A stretch of DNA of 40,621 nt. It comes from Candidatus Moraniibacteriota bacterium (GTDB lineage Bacteria; Patescibacteriota; Minisyncoccia; Moranbacterales; UBA11712). Made by a program: the position numbers and the translations under genes. Under the pieces are notes generated by a model that was not told where the DNA came from, searched no databases, and saw nothing but the letters and a program-made list of their open reading frames with translations. Where the stretch lies: the NCBI GenBank assembly GCA_028695025.1, contig JAQVJV010000007.1, forward strand, positions 1-40,621. The letters are read 5' to 3'. Within the stretch, counting starts at the first letter, position 1. Every line of letters begins with the position of its first letter. Shown here piece after piece: positions 16,995-27,008 of the stretch.

Positions 16995-19607
16995 CTATTT
17001 TATGACAATTTTTCCTTTTTCAATGTCGATTTTTACTTTCTGCCCTTCTTTCACTTTTCCCTCGACGATACGCAGGGCCAACTCGTCCAAGACTAAATTT
17101 TGGATAGCTCTTTTCAAGGGTCGCGCCCCATAGATCGGGTCAAAACCCTCTTTCACCAAAAAATCTTTTGCCGCCGGACTCACCGAAAGGGTGATATTTT
17201 TTCCAACCAGCCGCCGCGCCACCAGATCGAGCTGAAGATCAACTATTTTTTTGATTTCACCCGTTCCCAAAGGGTGAAAAATAATGATCTCATCCACCCG
17301 GTTCAAAAATTCCGGCTTGAACTGCTCGCGAAGAGACCCCAAAACCCGTTCCTTCATTTCCTCCTCGCGCAAAACAAAATTTTTGCCTTTCTCTTCTTTG
17401 AACCCGATTTCCTGCATCTTATAGATAATGTCCGACCCGACATTGGAAGTCATGACGATCACCGTGTTTTTGAAATTGACCGCCCGCCCCTTTCCGTCCG
17501 TCAACCGCCCGTCGTCAAGGATCTGGAGCAGGATATTGAAAACTTCCGGATGGGCTTTTTCAATCTCGTCAAAAAGGATGAGGCTATACGGCCGGCGGCG
17601 GACCTTCTCCGTGATTTGCCCGCCTTCTTCGTGGCCGATATATCCCGGGGGAGATCCGATGAGCTTTGCCACGCTGTGCGCCTCCATGAATTCGCTCATA
17701 TCCACCCGGATCATGGCATTTTCATCATTGAACAAAAATTCCGCGAGAGTTTTGGCAAGCTCCGTTTTCCCCACCCCGGTGGGTCCGAGAAAAATGAATG
17801 ATCCGATCGGCCGATTTTCTTCGCTGATTCCGGCGCGGCTACGGCGAAGAGCGTTCGCCACCGCTTTTATAGCTTCATCCTGGCCAACCACCCGCATTTT
17901 GAGTTCCTCTTCGGCTTTTGCCAGCTTTTCCATTTCACCTTCGAGCATTTTCGAGACAGGAATCCCTGTCCAGCGCGAAACCACCCGGGCGATATCCTCT
18001 TCCGTCACCTCTTCTTTCAAAATCGGATTCTTGCTTTGCATCTGCGCCAGTTTTTTCTGTTCATTCTTGATTTCTTGCTCAAGCTCCGGAATTTTTCCGT
18101 AGCGGATTTCCGCCACCCGGCTCAATTCCCCTTGCCGTTCCAAAACATCCGATTCCATCCGCAATTTTTCGATCCCGCTTTTGTGTGTCCGGATATTGGT
18201 GATGAGATCCTTTTCGCTCTTCCATTGCAGTTTCAGCTTGTTCGCTTTTTCGTTTATTTCCGCCACTTTTTTCTCGATTTCTCTCAACCGGTCTTTTGAA
18301 GTTTTGTTCTTTTTTTCCTTTTTCAGCGCTTCTTTTTCAATTTCAAGTCTCCGCTTTTCGCGCTCCATCTGATCAAGCTCCGCCGGCATACTGTCGATTT
18401 CCATGCGAAGGGACGAAGTTGCCTCATCAATGAGGTCAACCGCCTTGTCCGGCAAATTGCGATCGGTGATATAGCGGTCGGAAAGTTCGGCCGCCGCCAC
18501 AATCGCGCTGTCGGTGATCCGCACCCCGTGATGAATTTCGTATTTCTCTTTGAGCCCGCGCAAAATGGAAATTGTGTCTTCAATTGACGGCTCACTCACA
18601 AAAACCGGCTGAAAGCGGCGTTCGAGAGCCGCATCCCTCTCAATGTACCTCTGATATTCTTTGAGCGTGGTCGCCCCGATCGCCCGCGCTTTTCCGCGCG
18701 CAAGAGCCGGCTTGATCATATTCGACGCATCCATCGAACCCTCGATGGCGCCCGCCCCCACCAAAGTATGCAATTCATCGATGAACAGGATATATTTCCC
18801 GGCCGACTTTTCGACTTCATTCATGATTGCCTTGAACCGCTCCTCGAATTCTCCCCGGAATTTCGAACCGGCAAGGAGCGAACCGAGGTCAAGCGACAAA
18901 ATTTCCTTCCCTTTGAGCGTTTCCGGAACATCCCCGGCTATGATTCTTTGCGCGAGCCCTTCCACGATCGCCGTTTTTCCGGTTCCGGCTTCCCCGATCA
19001 GCACCGGATTGTTTTTCGTCCGCCGGGTGAGCACCTGCATGATGCGCCGGATTTCCTCTTCCCTCCCAATCACCGGATCAAGCTTTTCCTCCGCCGCTTC
19101 TTTCGTGAGATTGACGGTATATTTTTCGATAACCTGATATTTCCCTTCCGGGGCGGGGCTGTCCACCCGCTGGTTGCCTCGCACTTCTTTCATAATTTTA
19201 GTTACTTTATCGCTGTTAATATTTGCTTCTTCGAGAATTTTCTTGGCACGGCTTCCCACTTTGAGAAGCGCCGCAAAAAGGTGCTCCGTGGAAACGAACT
19301 CGTCCCCCATCCCCCGCGCTTCATGGAAAGATTCCTGAAGGACCGCCGCCATTTCCGAAGAAAGAAAAAATTGGGGCGTTCCGGTCACTTTTGGGATTTT
19401 TTCAATATCTTTATATATTTTCTGCCTCAACTGTTCCCGATCGACCTCCAGCTTGTCGACAATAATTGGAACTACGCTTTCCGACTGGCCGAGAAGGATA
19501 TAGAGGAGATGCAAAACATCCACCACGTTCTGTTGGAGATTTTGCGAAATTTGCTGGGCCCCTTGGAGGGCTTCCTGCGATTTGAATGTGAGTTTGTTGA
19601 GATCCAT
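16995..19607 (-). CDS. clpB: ATP-dependent chaperone ClpB
   Basis: Two AAA+ Walker A ([20 protein letters not shown]), coiled-coil M domain. Confidence 0.97.
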   Translation of the reverse strand: MDLNKLTFKSQEALQGAQQISQNLQQNVVDVLHLLYILLGQSESVVPIIVDKLEVDREQLRQKIYKDIEKIPKVTGTPQFFLSSEMAAVLQESFHEARGMGDEFVSTEHLFAALLKVGSRAKKILEEANINSDKVTKIMKEVRGNQRVDSPAPEGKYQVIEKYTVNLTKEAAEEKLDPVIGREEEIRRIMQVLTRRTKNNPVLIGEAGTGKTAIVEGLAQRIIAGDVPETLKGKEILSLDLGSLLAGSKFRGEFEERFKAIMNEVEKSAGKYILFIDELHTLVGAGAIEGSMDASNMIKPALARGKARAIGATTLKEYQRYIERDAALERRFQPVFVSEPSIEDTISILRGLKEKYEIHHGVRITDSAIVAAAELSDRYITDRNLPDKAVDLIDEATSSLRMEIDSMPAELDQMEREKRRLEIEKEALKKEKKNKTSKDRLREIEKKVAEINEKANKLKLQWKSEKDLITNIRTHKSGIEKLRMESDVLERQGELSRVAEIRYGKIPELEQEIKNEQKKLAQMQSKNPILKEEVTEEDIARVVSRWTGIPVSKMLEGEMEKLAKAEEELKMRVVGQDEAIKAVANALRRSRAGISEENRPIGSFIFLGPTGVGKTELAKTLAEFLFNDENAMIRVDMSEFMEAHSVAKLIGSPPGYIGHEEGGQITEKVRRRPYSLILFDEIEKAHPEVFNILLQILDDGRLTDGKGRAVNFKNTVIVMTSNVGSDIIYKMQEIGFKEEKGKNFVLREEEMKERVLGSLREQFKPEFLNRVDEIIIFHPLGTGEIKKIVDLQLDLVARRLVGKNITLSVSPAAKDFLVKEGFDPIYGARPLKRAIQNLVLDELALRIVEGKVKEGQKVKIDIEKGKIVIK

Positions 19608-19622
19608 AAAAAAATTTTCACA

Positions 19623-19663
19623 ACCTACCTCTCCTTCCCAAGGAGAGGATCGGGGTGAGGTTA
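19623..19663. repeat. Palindrome CCTCTCCTT-GGG-AAGGAGAGG in the clpB leader
   Basis: 9-bp inverted repeat with 3-nt loop between CIRCE and the clpB start. Confidence 0.65.
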
Positions 19664-19667
19664 TAAC

Positions 19668-19694
19668 TTGGCACTCTCATTATCCGAGTGCTAA
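19668..19694 (-). promoter_or_regulatory. CIRCE operator of clpB
   Basis: TTAGCACTC-N9-GAGTGCCAA, one mismatch. Confidence 0.93.
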
Positions 19695-19698
19695 TTCA

Positions 19699-19726
19699 AT
19701 TATACCGCATTGGAAATTACTGTCAA
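19699..19726 (-). promoter_or_regulatory. clpB promoter
   Basis: TTGACA-N16-TATAAT on minus strand immediately upstream of CIRCE. Confidence 0.9.
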
Positions 19727-19766
19727 TACAGTCATTAATACATCATCAGGCTTCCATAAAATTCAA
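19714..19766 (+). repeat. Imperfect direct repeat, copy 1
   Basis: AAATTACTGTCAAT...TACATCATCAGGCTTCCATAAAATTCAA resembles 20840-20891. Confidence 0.7.
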
Positions 19767-19883
19767 GCGACTCTTCTAGGGTGCATAGCTCGTTCTGATC
19801 TACTTATTTGACCAAGCTTAAACCGTCTTGACGCCCCCCCCGAAACAAATATAATAGAATTAATAATAAATAAAACAAAAAAC

Positions 19884-20786
19884 ATGGATAAGGAAATTAA
19901 TAAGCCTCTCGGAATCAGCATGATTGTGATTGCCGCCATTGTTGCGGGCGGATTGATTTTTTGGATGACAAAAAAAATTCAATTTTCCCCGGTCGTAGTG
20001 ACGCAAAGCAATGTTGAAACAAAAGCTGGGCAAAATAATAAACCCGAGGCAATAAACACCGCCAATCCAGTTGCAACCCAAGCAAACCAGAGCCAAAATA
20101 AATCATTTTATTCTTTTTCGGCAGGAAAAGATTTCTGCAGCGAAGAAGGGGGAAACATGCCAGATAATGGACAAGGAAAAGTTCAAATACTAATTCAGAG
20201 GGATAATAAAAGCGCAGGATCTTTCACCCTAAATGGAATGTGCGTACCGGGCGGATACAAGATATTGAGCCGAACCGATCAATATCTTTATTTTGCTATC
20301 AGACCCGATGGCTTAGGAGGTTTTTATGTCCATGATTATGTTTATCCGAACATTTTGCGGATGAAATTGTCAGACAACAGTGTTGAACAATTGGCTGATA
20401 TGAAAGAATTGACAACGGTCGGAGTTTCAAATGATGGAAATCTTGCCGTTTATTGGGCCAATGAAGGAGAAAAAAATGCCAATTGGAAAATTGTTACTCT
20501 AAATACGGAAAGTCTATCAAAAAAAGAATACGTTATGCCGACAAAGAATGCTGACGATAGCTACGGCGATTATATATTTTCCCCATCCAATGACATGCTC
20601 GCAATAGGCGTGATCGACAGAAATAAAGCTGCTGAAAATGAAAAATATCTGAAAAATACCTTTTATATTCTCGACTTAGCTAACGGAACATACACAAAAT
20701 ACGATTCAACCAACAAAAGTAAATATCCCTGGGTGAATCCAGATTATGTTCAGCCCGCCGAGCAAGACATGAATGCCGATAATTAG
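19884..20786 (+). CDS. Membrane-anchored/secreted hypothetical protein
   Basis: N-terminal TM helix, 300 aa, propeller-like repeated strands. Confidence 0.6.
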   Translation: MDKEINKPLGISMIVIAAIVAGGLIFWMTKKIQFSPVVVTQSNVETKAGQNNKPEAINTANPVATQANQSQNKSFYSFSAGKDFCSEEGGNMPDNGQGKVQILIQRDNKSAGSFTLNGMCVPGGYKILSRTDQYLYFAIRPDGLGGFYVHDYVYPNILRMKLSDNSVEQLADMKELTTVGVSNDGNLAVYWANEGEKNANWKIVTLNTESLSKKEYVMPTKNADDSYGDYIFSPSNDMLAIGVIDRNKAAENEKYLKNTFYILDLANGTYTKYDSTNKSKYPWVNPDYVQPAEQDMNADN

Positions 20787-20795
20787 AAAATTATA

Positions 20796-20827
20796 AAAAA
20801 ACAGTGCAAAAAGAGCGCTGTTTTTTA
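20796..20827. terminator. Intrinsic terminator
   Basis: AAAAAACAG...CTGTTTTTT after the stop codon. Confidence 0.7.
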
Positions 20828-20839
20828 TATCGCATCAAC

Positions 20840-20891
20840 AAATACTGCCAATTCGGTTCTTATTACATCATCAAGCGTCCATAAAATTCAA
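20840..20891 (+). repeat. Imperfect direct repeat, copy 2
   Basis: AAATACTGCCAAT...TACATCATCAAGCGTCCATAAAATTCAA. Confidence 0.7.
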
Positions 20892-20904
20892 TTTTTCAGC
20901 CAAT

Positions 20905-20931
20905 ATAAAAGGAGCCGCCAACGGCAGCTCC
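20905..20931 (-). terminator. Intrinsic terminator of the small lipoprotein gene
   Basis: Minus strand GGAGCTGCC-GTT-GGCGGCTCC + TTTT. Confidence 0.75.
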
Positions 20932-20939
20932 AAACTTCC

Positions 20940-21131
20940 TTATTTTCCCCGAATCATACTTGCCTCTTTATCTGAGACAAGCTGATAATCCGAGGGACTC
21001 ACGCCCCAAAGCGCCCGCGGAACGCTGGGGTTGGGGAAAATTTGCACTTGATGATTTACCGGCGGCAAACTTTGGGCGCCGCCACACCCACCAGCCAAAA
21101 AAACCATTAAAACAAAAAAAATATTTTTCAT
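20940..21131 (-). CDS. Small lipoprotein
   Basis: MKNIFFVLMVFLAGGC lipobox-like signal. Confidence 0.55.
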   Translation of the reverse strand: MKNIFFVLMVFLAGGCGGAQSLPPVNHQVQIFPNPSVPRALWGVSPSDYQLVSDKEASMIRGK

Positions 21132-21254
21132 ATACCCCCCTTTTTTTGTATGTGGTTATTATACACCCTTTTTCTGTTTTTGTCAATAGATGCACTTTAC
21201 ACACAAAAAAAGCCTTAAAAAAAGGATTTTTTTAGCTTTCAAAGCTTATGCAGC

Positions 21255-21722
21255 TTATTTCGCTCCCGGACATGGGGAAAAATCGCAATTTGGTCCGCTT
21301 CGTCCGACGTAACTTCCATCCGGGCACTGCCTGGCTTCCATTGTGCAAGCTTTTTCAGACCCCAATCCCGCTCCCCCATTGACTGAAACACAACTCTTTC
21401 CATCAAAACATTTCCCCTCGCCGCAGTCACAGGCTTTCACCTGATGACTATGATCCGGCGCGCATCCGCAAGCGCCGATCGCACAGGTATTCGAAAAATC
21501 GTTTGCTGATTGACAACACAGGCTTTGAGAAATTTTTCCGCCCGCGTTCACGCACGCCAACTCTTTAGCATCTTTTTTAGGTTGCATTGTTGAGCGACTA
21601 GCAGAAGAATAATCCACTCTCAAGCTACAAATATTAACCACCCCCGCAAAAATCAAAGCCACAAAAATCAAAATCAAAATGCCAAGCCTGGTTGAGATTT
21701 GTTTTTGCATGCTATAAAACAC
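21255..21722 (-). CDS. Cys-rich membrane-anchored extracytoplasmic protein
   Basis: N-terminal TM, 16 Cys, RQCPDGSYVGRSGPNCDFSPCP motif. Confidence 0.6.
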   Translation of the reverse strand: MFYSMQKQISTRLGILILIFVALIFAGVVNICSLRVDYSSASRSTMQPKKDAKELACVNAGGKISQSLCCQSANDFSNTCAIGACGCAPDHSHQVKACDCGEGKCFDGKSCVSVNGGAGLGSEKACTMEARQCPDGSYVGRSGPNCDFSPCPGAK

Positions 21723-21872
21723 AATCTACATTATCAATTTTCCAAATTCCGTCCGTAAGAATAAGATTTACTTTCACAAGATTATTAGGAGCCATATAAG
21801 TTCCAGAATTTTCGTCACAAAAGCGAATTTTGAGATAAGCTCTAGACAACTATTCACATTTTCAGCGAGCAA

Positions 21873-22493
21873 TTATTTAGAAGGAATCAGTGACACAAAA
21901 ACAAAACCGGGATATTCCGCTTCGTGAAATTTGTTTTCGGCTATTTTTTCAACCAACCAAAGACTATCTTGGACCGGAATCATCATTCGTCCGCCAACGG
22001 CAAGTTGATTTTTGAGTGCTTCGGGAATTTCTTCTGCCGCGGCCGAAACCAGAATGCGATCATAAGGAGCTTCTTTTTTCCAACCCTTTGTTCCGTCAGC
22101 GCAGATTATTTTCGCCCGTCCCTCGGAAATAAATTTGTATTTTTTGACATTTTTCCTCCCAAAATCACAAAGTTTCTCAATTCTTTCAATTCCGATTACT
22201 TTTCCGGATTTGCCGACAATTTCCGCCAGAAGCGCCGTCGTCCAACCTGATCCGGAACCAACATCCAGTATTTTCTGACCTGGTTGCGGAGCCAATTTTT
22301 CAAACATAAAAGCCACTGTGAGTGGCTGGGAAATGGTCTGGCCTTCGCCTATTGAAAGCGGCATGTCCAAATCGGCGCTTTCTTTTTCTTTCGGCAAAAC
22401 AAAATCATCGCGTCTTATTTTTTTGAATGCCTTGATCAATCGTGGGGTTTTAAGATAACCTTCGGATACAAGATATTGGATTAATCTACTCAT
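21873..22493 (-). CDS. pcm: Protein-L-isoaspartate O-methyltransferase
   Basis: SIGEGQTISQPLTVAFM, ILDVGSGSGWTTALLA; ATG 22493 chosen as start. Confidence 0.93.
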   Translation of the reverse strand: MSRLIQYLVSEGYLKTPRLIKAFKKIRRDDFVLPKEKESADLDMPLSIGEGQTISQPLTVAFMFEKLAPQPGQKILDVGSGSGWTTALLAEIVGKSGKVIGIERIEKLCDFGRKNVKKYKFISEGRAKIICADGTKGWKKEAPYDRILVSAAAEEIPEALKNQLAVGGRMMIPVQDSLWLVEKIAENKFHEAEYPGFVFVSLIPSK

Positions 22494-22498
22494 AAAAA

Positions 22499-22554
22499 AA
22501 CCAATAACCGATTCTCCAACCACCAAACTTTTGGTTATTTGGCCATTGGTTATT
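22499..22554. repeat. Phased heptad array pcm/yjbQ
   Basis: AACCAAT AACCGAT TCTCCAA CCACCAA ACTTTTG GTTATTT GGCCATT GGTTATT. Confidence 0.7.
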
Positions 22555-22557
22555 CAC

Positions 22558-23019
22558 CTATTCCCCCATCACTTGCACGATTATATCCCTCTTTCTCGCC
22601 CCATCCAGCTCCACCAAAAAAATATTCTGCCGCGGTCCAAGAAGCATTCTCCCTTCTTCCACCGGCACAACTTCGCTCACCCCCACGATCAAATTTTTGC
22701 AATGGCTGTGCCCGTTGGACCGTCCGTCCGAGGTCGATTTTCCCGATTTTAGCTCAAAAAGGTCATGGGAATAGCGCTCGTCGATCGGAACCAGGCGGTA
22801 TAGCATCCGCTGAAAATCCTGGACCAGAAGCGATTCATCCTGGTTGATTGCCACTCCGCAAGTGGTATGCGGCGAAAAAACCATTATCTGCCCGTTCCTT
22901 ATGCCGGAACCGGCAAGAATTTCTTCCACATTGTGGGTAATATCAATAAATTCAATCTGACTTTTGGATTCAACACTTATGTTTTGTTTTTGTATTTTCA
23001 TTTTATTGGCATTAAACAT
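22558..23019 (-). CDS. YjbQ (UPF0047) family protein
   Basis: FSPHTTCGVAINQDE, HSHCKNLIVGVSEVVPV, GPRQNIFLVELDGAR. Confidence 0.92.
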   Translation of the reverse strand: MFNANKMKIQKQNISVESKSQIEFIDITHNVEEILAGSGIRNGQIMVFSPHTTCGVAINQDESLLVQDFQRMLYRLVPIDERYSHDLFELKSGKSTSDGRSNGHSHCKNLIVGVSEVVPVEEGRMLLGPRQNIFLVELDGARKRDIIVQVMGE

Positions 23020-23066
23020 CTGGCATCTGGTACAAAAAATACCAGATACTAGATACTAGATACAAA
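23018..23066. repeat. Phased heptad array yjbQ/malic enzyme
   Basis: ATCTGGC ATCTGGT ACAAAAA ATACCAG ATACTAG ATACTAG ATACAAA. Confidence 0.8.
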
Positions 23067-24161
23067 AATTCGAGACACTGCTTTCGCCACTTTCTTGTCG
23101 AGAACTTCTGGTACAATTCTATCATTTTTTGGATTTTTCACCAAATCGGCAATCGCCTTTGCCGCCCTAATCTTCACTTTTTCGGAAATATTTTTCACCC
23201 GCGCGTCCAACGCTCCCCGGAAAATCCCCGGAAAAACAAGGGCGTTGTTGATCTGGTTGGGAAAATCGCTCCGCCCGGTAGCCACGATCTGCGCCCCGCC
23301 TTTTTTCGCTTCTTCGGGCATTATCTCCGGGACAGGATTGCTCATCGCAAACACAATCGCGCCTTCGTTCATCTTTTCCACGTCTTTCGCCCCAAGCAAA
23401 TTGGGCGCTGAAACTCCGATGAAAATATCCGCCCCCGCCAAAGCCCCGGAAAGATTCCCTTGGAAATTTTCAAGATTCGTTTTTTTGGCCAATTTGTCTT
23501 TGGCGTCGTTTTTGTTATAGGCGCAAATTTTGCAAAGCGGGCTACGGCTGTCGAAAACGATCAAATTTTTGGCGCCGTACGCCATAAGCAACTTCGAAAT
23601 GGCAATCCCCGCCGCCCCGGCTCCGGAAATGACAATTTTCACTTTTTGGATATCTTTCCCGACAACTTTGAGCGCGTTGATGAGTCCCGCAAGAACCGCA
23701 ATCGCCGTTCCATGCTGATCATCATGAAAAACGGGAATATCAAGCTCCTTTTTGAGACGTTCCTCGATTTCAAAACAACGCGGAGCGGAAATATCCTCAA
23801 GATTAACGCCGCCAAAACCAGGCGCGATATTTTTCACCGTCTCGATTATTTTTTCCGTATCCTGCGTCGCAAGCACAACCGGCACCGCATCCACTCCGCC
23901 GAGCTCCTTGAAAAGGGCGGCTTTCCCCTCCATCACCGGAAGAGCCGCTTCTGGGCCGATATTTCCCAAGCCCAAAACCGCGCTCCCGTCGGAAACGATC
24001 GCCACGCTGTTTGATTTCCAGGTGAGCTCATATGCCTTCTTCTTGCTTTTTGCAATCGCTTTTGAGAGTTCGGCTACTCCGGGAGTGTAGATGATTGGCA
24101 GGCTTTTTTTCGTAATCCGGTGACGACTTCTAATTTCAATTTTGCTATTTTCAAATTTCAT
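23049..24161 (-). CDS. NAD(P)-dependent malic enzyme
   Basis: YTPGVAELSKAI, VFHDDQHGTAIAVLAGLINAL, GAGAAGIAISKLL. Confidence 0.95.
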   Translation of the reverse strand: MKFENSKIEIRSRHRITKKSLPIIYTPGVAELSKAIAKSKKKAYELTWKSNSVAIVSDGSAVLGLGNIGPEAALPVMEGKAALFKELGGVDAVPVVLATQDTEKIIETVKNIAPGFGGVNLEDISAPRCFEIEERLKKELDIPVFHDDQHGTAIAVLAGLINALKVVGKDIQKVKIVISGAGAAGIAISKLLMAYGAKNLIVFDSRSPLCKICAYNKNDAKDKLAKKTNLENFQGNLSGALAGADIFIGVSAPNLLGAKDVEKMNEGAIVFAMSNPVPEIMPEEAKKGGAQIVATGRSDFPNQINNALVFPGIFRGALDARVKNISEKVKIRAAKAIADLVKNPKNDRIVPEVLDKKVAKAVSRIFVSSI

Positions 24162-24166
24162 AAAAT

Positions 24167-25081
24167 CTAAGACGCAATCTGCGTTTTTTTATACACGCTT
24201 GCCGTAGCAACCGCCCCTTCCGCCGCCGCGGTGAGGATCTGGCGCAATTTGTTCGATCCGGTGGTCGCGTCACCTGCCGCGTATAGTCCCGAAACATTCG
24301 TACTTTGGTCAGGATTAACCAATATGAACCCCCGCTCATCAAGGTCGACGCCTAACTGCTTTGGAAGCTCGACTCCCGGCTCGCTCCCGATTTCGACGAA
24401 AACCCCCTTCAAATCAAGCTCGTTACTGCCGTTATATTCCTTATCGAGCTTCACTTTCGAAACTGTCATTTCTCCCATTATCTCCAAAATGTTCGTTTGA
24501 TAGATTATTTCGACATTCTCTTTCTTTTTCAAACTTTCTTCATAGGCCGGATCCACTTTCAATTTGTCGCCGCGATAAATAAGATAGACCTTGGAGGCGT
24601 ATTCCGCAAGAAGTTGCGCCGCCGAGGCCGCGCTGTTCGCGCCGCCGACCACCGCTACCGCTTTTCCGCCGAAAAAAGCGGCATCGCACGTCGGGCAATA
24701 GGAAACTCCCTTCCCGCGAAATTCCTCTTCGCCGGGAATAGCCAATTTTTTGTATTCCATCCCGAGGGCCAAAATTATATTTTTCGCTCTATGTTCGCCG
24801 GTGTGGGCCGTGACAGAAAACCCGTTTTCGCCCTTTGCTATATTTAAAACCGAGTCCATCACAACTTTCGCGCCCAGTTTTTCCGCATGGGCGCGCATTT
24901 TTTGGGTGAGTTCAAGCCCCGAAACTGATTCTGTTCCCGGCCAGTTCTCCACCTTGTGCGCTTCAACCGCCTGGCCGCCCGGTTCTTTGGCAATCACGAT
25001 ATGGTTGAGCTTATAGCGCGAAGCGTAAATAGAAGCCGCCAGCCCCGCCGGTCCCGCGCCGATGATTATAAGATCGTACAT
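24167..25081 (-). CDS. trxB: Thioredoxin-disulfide reductase
   Basis: GAGPAGLAASIYASRY, CPTCDAAFF, GGANSAASAAQ. Confidence 0.95.
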   Translation of the reverse strand: MYDLIIIGAGPAGLAASIYASRYKLNHIVIAKEPGGQAVEAHKVENWPGTESVSGLELTQKMRAHAEKLGAKVVMDSVLNIAKGENGFSVTAHTGEHRAKNIILALGMEYKKLAIPGEEEFRGKGVSYCPTCDAAFFGGKAVAVVGGANSAASAAQLLAEYASKVYLIYRGDKLKVDPAYEESLKKKENVEIIYQTNILEIMGEMTVSKVKLDKEYNGSNELDLKGVFVEIGSEPGVELPKQLGVDLDERGFILVNPDQSTNVSGLYAAGDATTGSNKLRQILTAAAEGAVATASVYKKTQIAS

Positions 25082-25103
25082 TTATAGTAAATTTAAACTT
25101 GCT

Positions 25104-25418
25104 TTATATCTTCTCCAATTCACTCTTCAATACTTCCTTTGATTGCACTCCCACAAACTGTTTCACCGGTTTTCCGTCTTTGAAGATTATGAGGGTCGGG
25201 ATGGACATGACCGCATATTCGCCAGCCGTCGAACGATTCTCATCAACATCCAATTTTCCCACTTTGAACTTGTCTTTTACCTCTTCGGCCAATTCTTCAA
25301 TGATCGGACCCATCATTTGGCATGGTCCGCACCAAGTCGCCCAAAAGTCAACCAGGACCGGCTTGTCGCTCTTGAGAACCTCGGCCTCGAAATTTTCATC
25401 CGTGAATTGCATCGCCAT
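25104..25418 (-). CDS. trxA: Thioredoxin
   Basis: [22 protein letters not shown]. Confidence 0.97.
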   Translation of the reverse strand: MAMQFTDENFEAEVLKSDKPVLVDFWATWCGPCQMMGPIIEELAEEVKDKFKVGKLDVDENRSTAGEYAVMSIPTLIIFKDGKPVKQFVGVQSKEVLKSELEKI

Positions 25419-25446
25419 ATGTTTTTTTTGATTAATTTTTAGCTAA

Positions 25447-26055
25447 TTAGGTCTCCCGGTTGAAAAAAATCATTGCGCCCGCGCCGAGAATCACGAGTGC
25501 TCCAATGATGAGGGGGGCATAGCTCTTCTTCTGTCCTGGGTCAGCCGCTTGGACGGTGTTATCCGCCGTTTGAGCGGTCTCCGATTTGGCGGAAGTTTTG
25601 CTGATCAGACCATCATGGACCACCAGCCCGGAAATATCCGCCCCGTTCGGATCGGGGAGTTGATAGGCTTTGTCTGATACCTCAATCTCTTTTTCAAAAT
25701 TATCAATAATGGGCTTGTCGCCGATCAAAAATTTGTCTCCGAAAGCAACAACCGGAACCCCGCCCCGTTGTTCTTCGGGATATCCGTTGGCTTCATAAAG
25801 CTTCATAAGAAGCTCCCCATTTTTTCCGGCAGAAGCATCCAGCTTCACGATGTCATATTTGCCATATATTCCATTTTGGGTGAAATAATCGTCCACATTA
25901 TGGCAATGCGGGCATGTATCAAGATAGAAAAAATAGGCAGTTTTTTTGGGAGCATCCTGCGCAAAGGAAAAGATAGGAACCGCCAAAAGGATGGATAACA
26001 GCGCAACTCTGATTTTCATAGAATTTTTAGTTTTCAATTTGAAATTTGAAATCAA
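25447..26055 (-). CDS. Membrane-anchored thioredoxin-fold protein (start possibly at MKIRVALLS)
   Basis: Signal peptide, YLDTCPHCHNVDDYF, GVPVVAFGDKFLIG, C-terminal TM. Confidence 0.8.
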   Translation of the reverse strand: MISNFKLKTKNSMKIRVALLSILLAVPIFSFAQDAPKKTAYFFYLDTCPHCHNVDDYFTQNGIYGKYDIVKLDASAGKNGELLMKLYEANGYPEEQRGGVPVVAFGDKFLIGDKPIIDNFEKEIEVSDKAYQLPDPNGADISGLVVHDGLISKTSAKSETAQTADNTVQAADPGQKKSYAPLIIGALVILGAGAMIFFNRET

Positions 26056-26091
26056 TCCTAAATTGAAAATTCAAAATTTAAAATTTATCAC
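26029..26091. repeat. Phased heptad array Trx-fold/uppS
   Basis: AGTTTTC AATTTGA AATTTGA AATCAAT CCTAAAT TGAAAAT TCAAAAT TTAAAAT TTATCAC. Confidence 0.75.
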
Positions 26092-26801
26092 TTCCCGTAT
26101 CTCCTCCCCCGCTTAGCATAATCCAAAATCGCCTCTTTTATCTTTTTTTCATCGAAGTCCGGCCAAAGCGTTTCGGAAAAATATAGCTGGGCATTCGCCA
26201 CGTCCCACATCATGAATCCGGCGCTGTTATGCGGCTCGCCTCCGGTCCGCACCAAAAGATCGACCGGCGGCAGATCCCTAGTTATGAGATTTTCTTTGAC
26301 CATCTCCGCACTAATACGCTTCATCCCGCTTTTGCATTTCACAAGAATGGAATTCATGGCCTCCAGCATATCGTCATCCCCGTTGTAAGCCAGCAAAAAA
26401 TTGAGGAAATTTTTTTTATAATCCTTCGTTTTTCGGAGGCAATCCTTCACGATTTTTTTGAGAGTTGCCGGAAACTGTTCTTCCCAGCGGCCAAGCGCAT
26501 TGATCTTCACCTCGTTTTTGTGGATATCGTCGCTGTCCATCAGCTTCAAAAAATAGCGCCGATAGATATCAAGAAGCGCCTTCTTTTCCCTGAAAGGCCG
26601 CTTCGTGAGATTGTCAACCGACGAACCCCAAAAAGTGACATATTTCACCCCGGCATCAAAAAGAGCTCTCAAAACTTTCTCAAAGTTTTTTGCTCCCGCT
26701 TCATGTCCATCCCACGGCTGGAGCCCTTTCTTTTTTGCCCAGCGGCGGTTCCCGTCGGGGATGATCGCCACATGGACCGGCACGTTTTTTATTTGAGACA
26801 T
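26088..26801 (-). CDS. uppS: Isoprenyl (undecaprenyl-type) diphosphate synthase
   Basis: HVAIIPDGNRRWAKKKGL, WGSSVDNLTKRP, LVRTGGEPHNSAGFMMWDVANAQLYF. Confidence 0.92.
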   Translation of the reverse strand: MSQIKNVPVHVAIIPDGNRRWAKKKGLQPWDGHEAGAKNFEKVLRALFDAGVKYVTFWGSSVDNLTKRPFREKKALLDIYRRYFLKLMDSDDIHKNEVKINALGRWEEQFPATLKKIVKDCLRKTKDYKKNFLNFLLAYNGDDDMLEAMNSILVKCKSGMKRISAEMVKENLITRDLPPVDLLVRTGGEPHNSAGFMMWDVANAQLYFSETLWPDFDEKKIKEAILDYAKRGRRYGK

Positions 26802-27008
26802 AAGAAAACAGAAAACTGGGAACAGCGCACGCCCCTGTTTATTTTTCGCCTATTCAACAATATTGGTATCACAAGAATATTATATAAAATAGATTTGAAA
26901 TTGACAATATAAATAACTGCTTGACCGAGATACGTAATGAATGATAACATCTGGTAAGTTATTTTTTAGATCTTTAATTTTAAAGCAATTACATGAGGAG
27001 TGACGGCA

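Noticed and set aside
24167-26055. trxB-trxA-Trx-fold cluster as a novel redox system
   Set aside because: Gene families and order look ordinary; only the membrane-anchored CPHC protein is mildly unusual.
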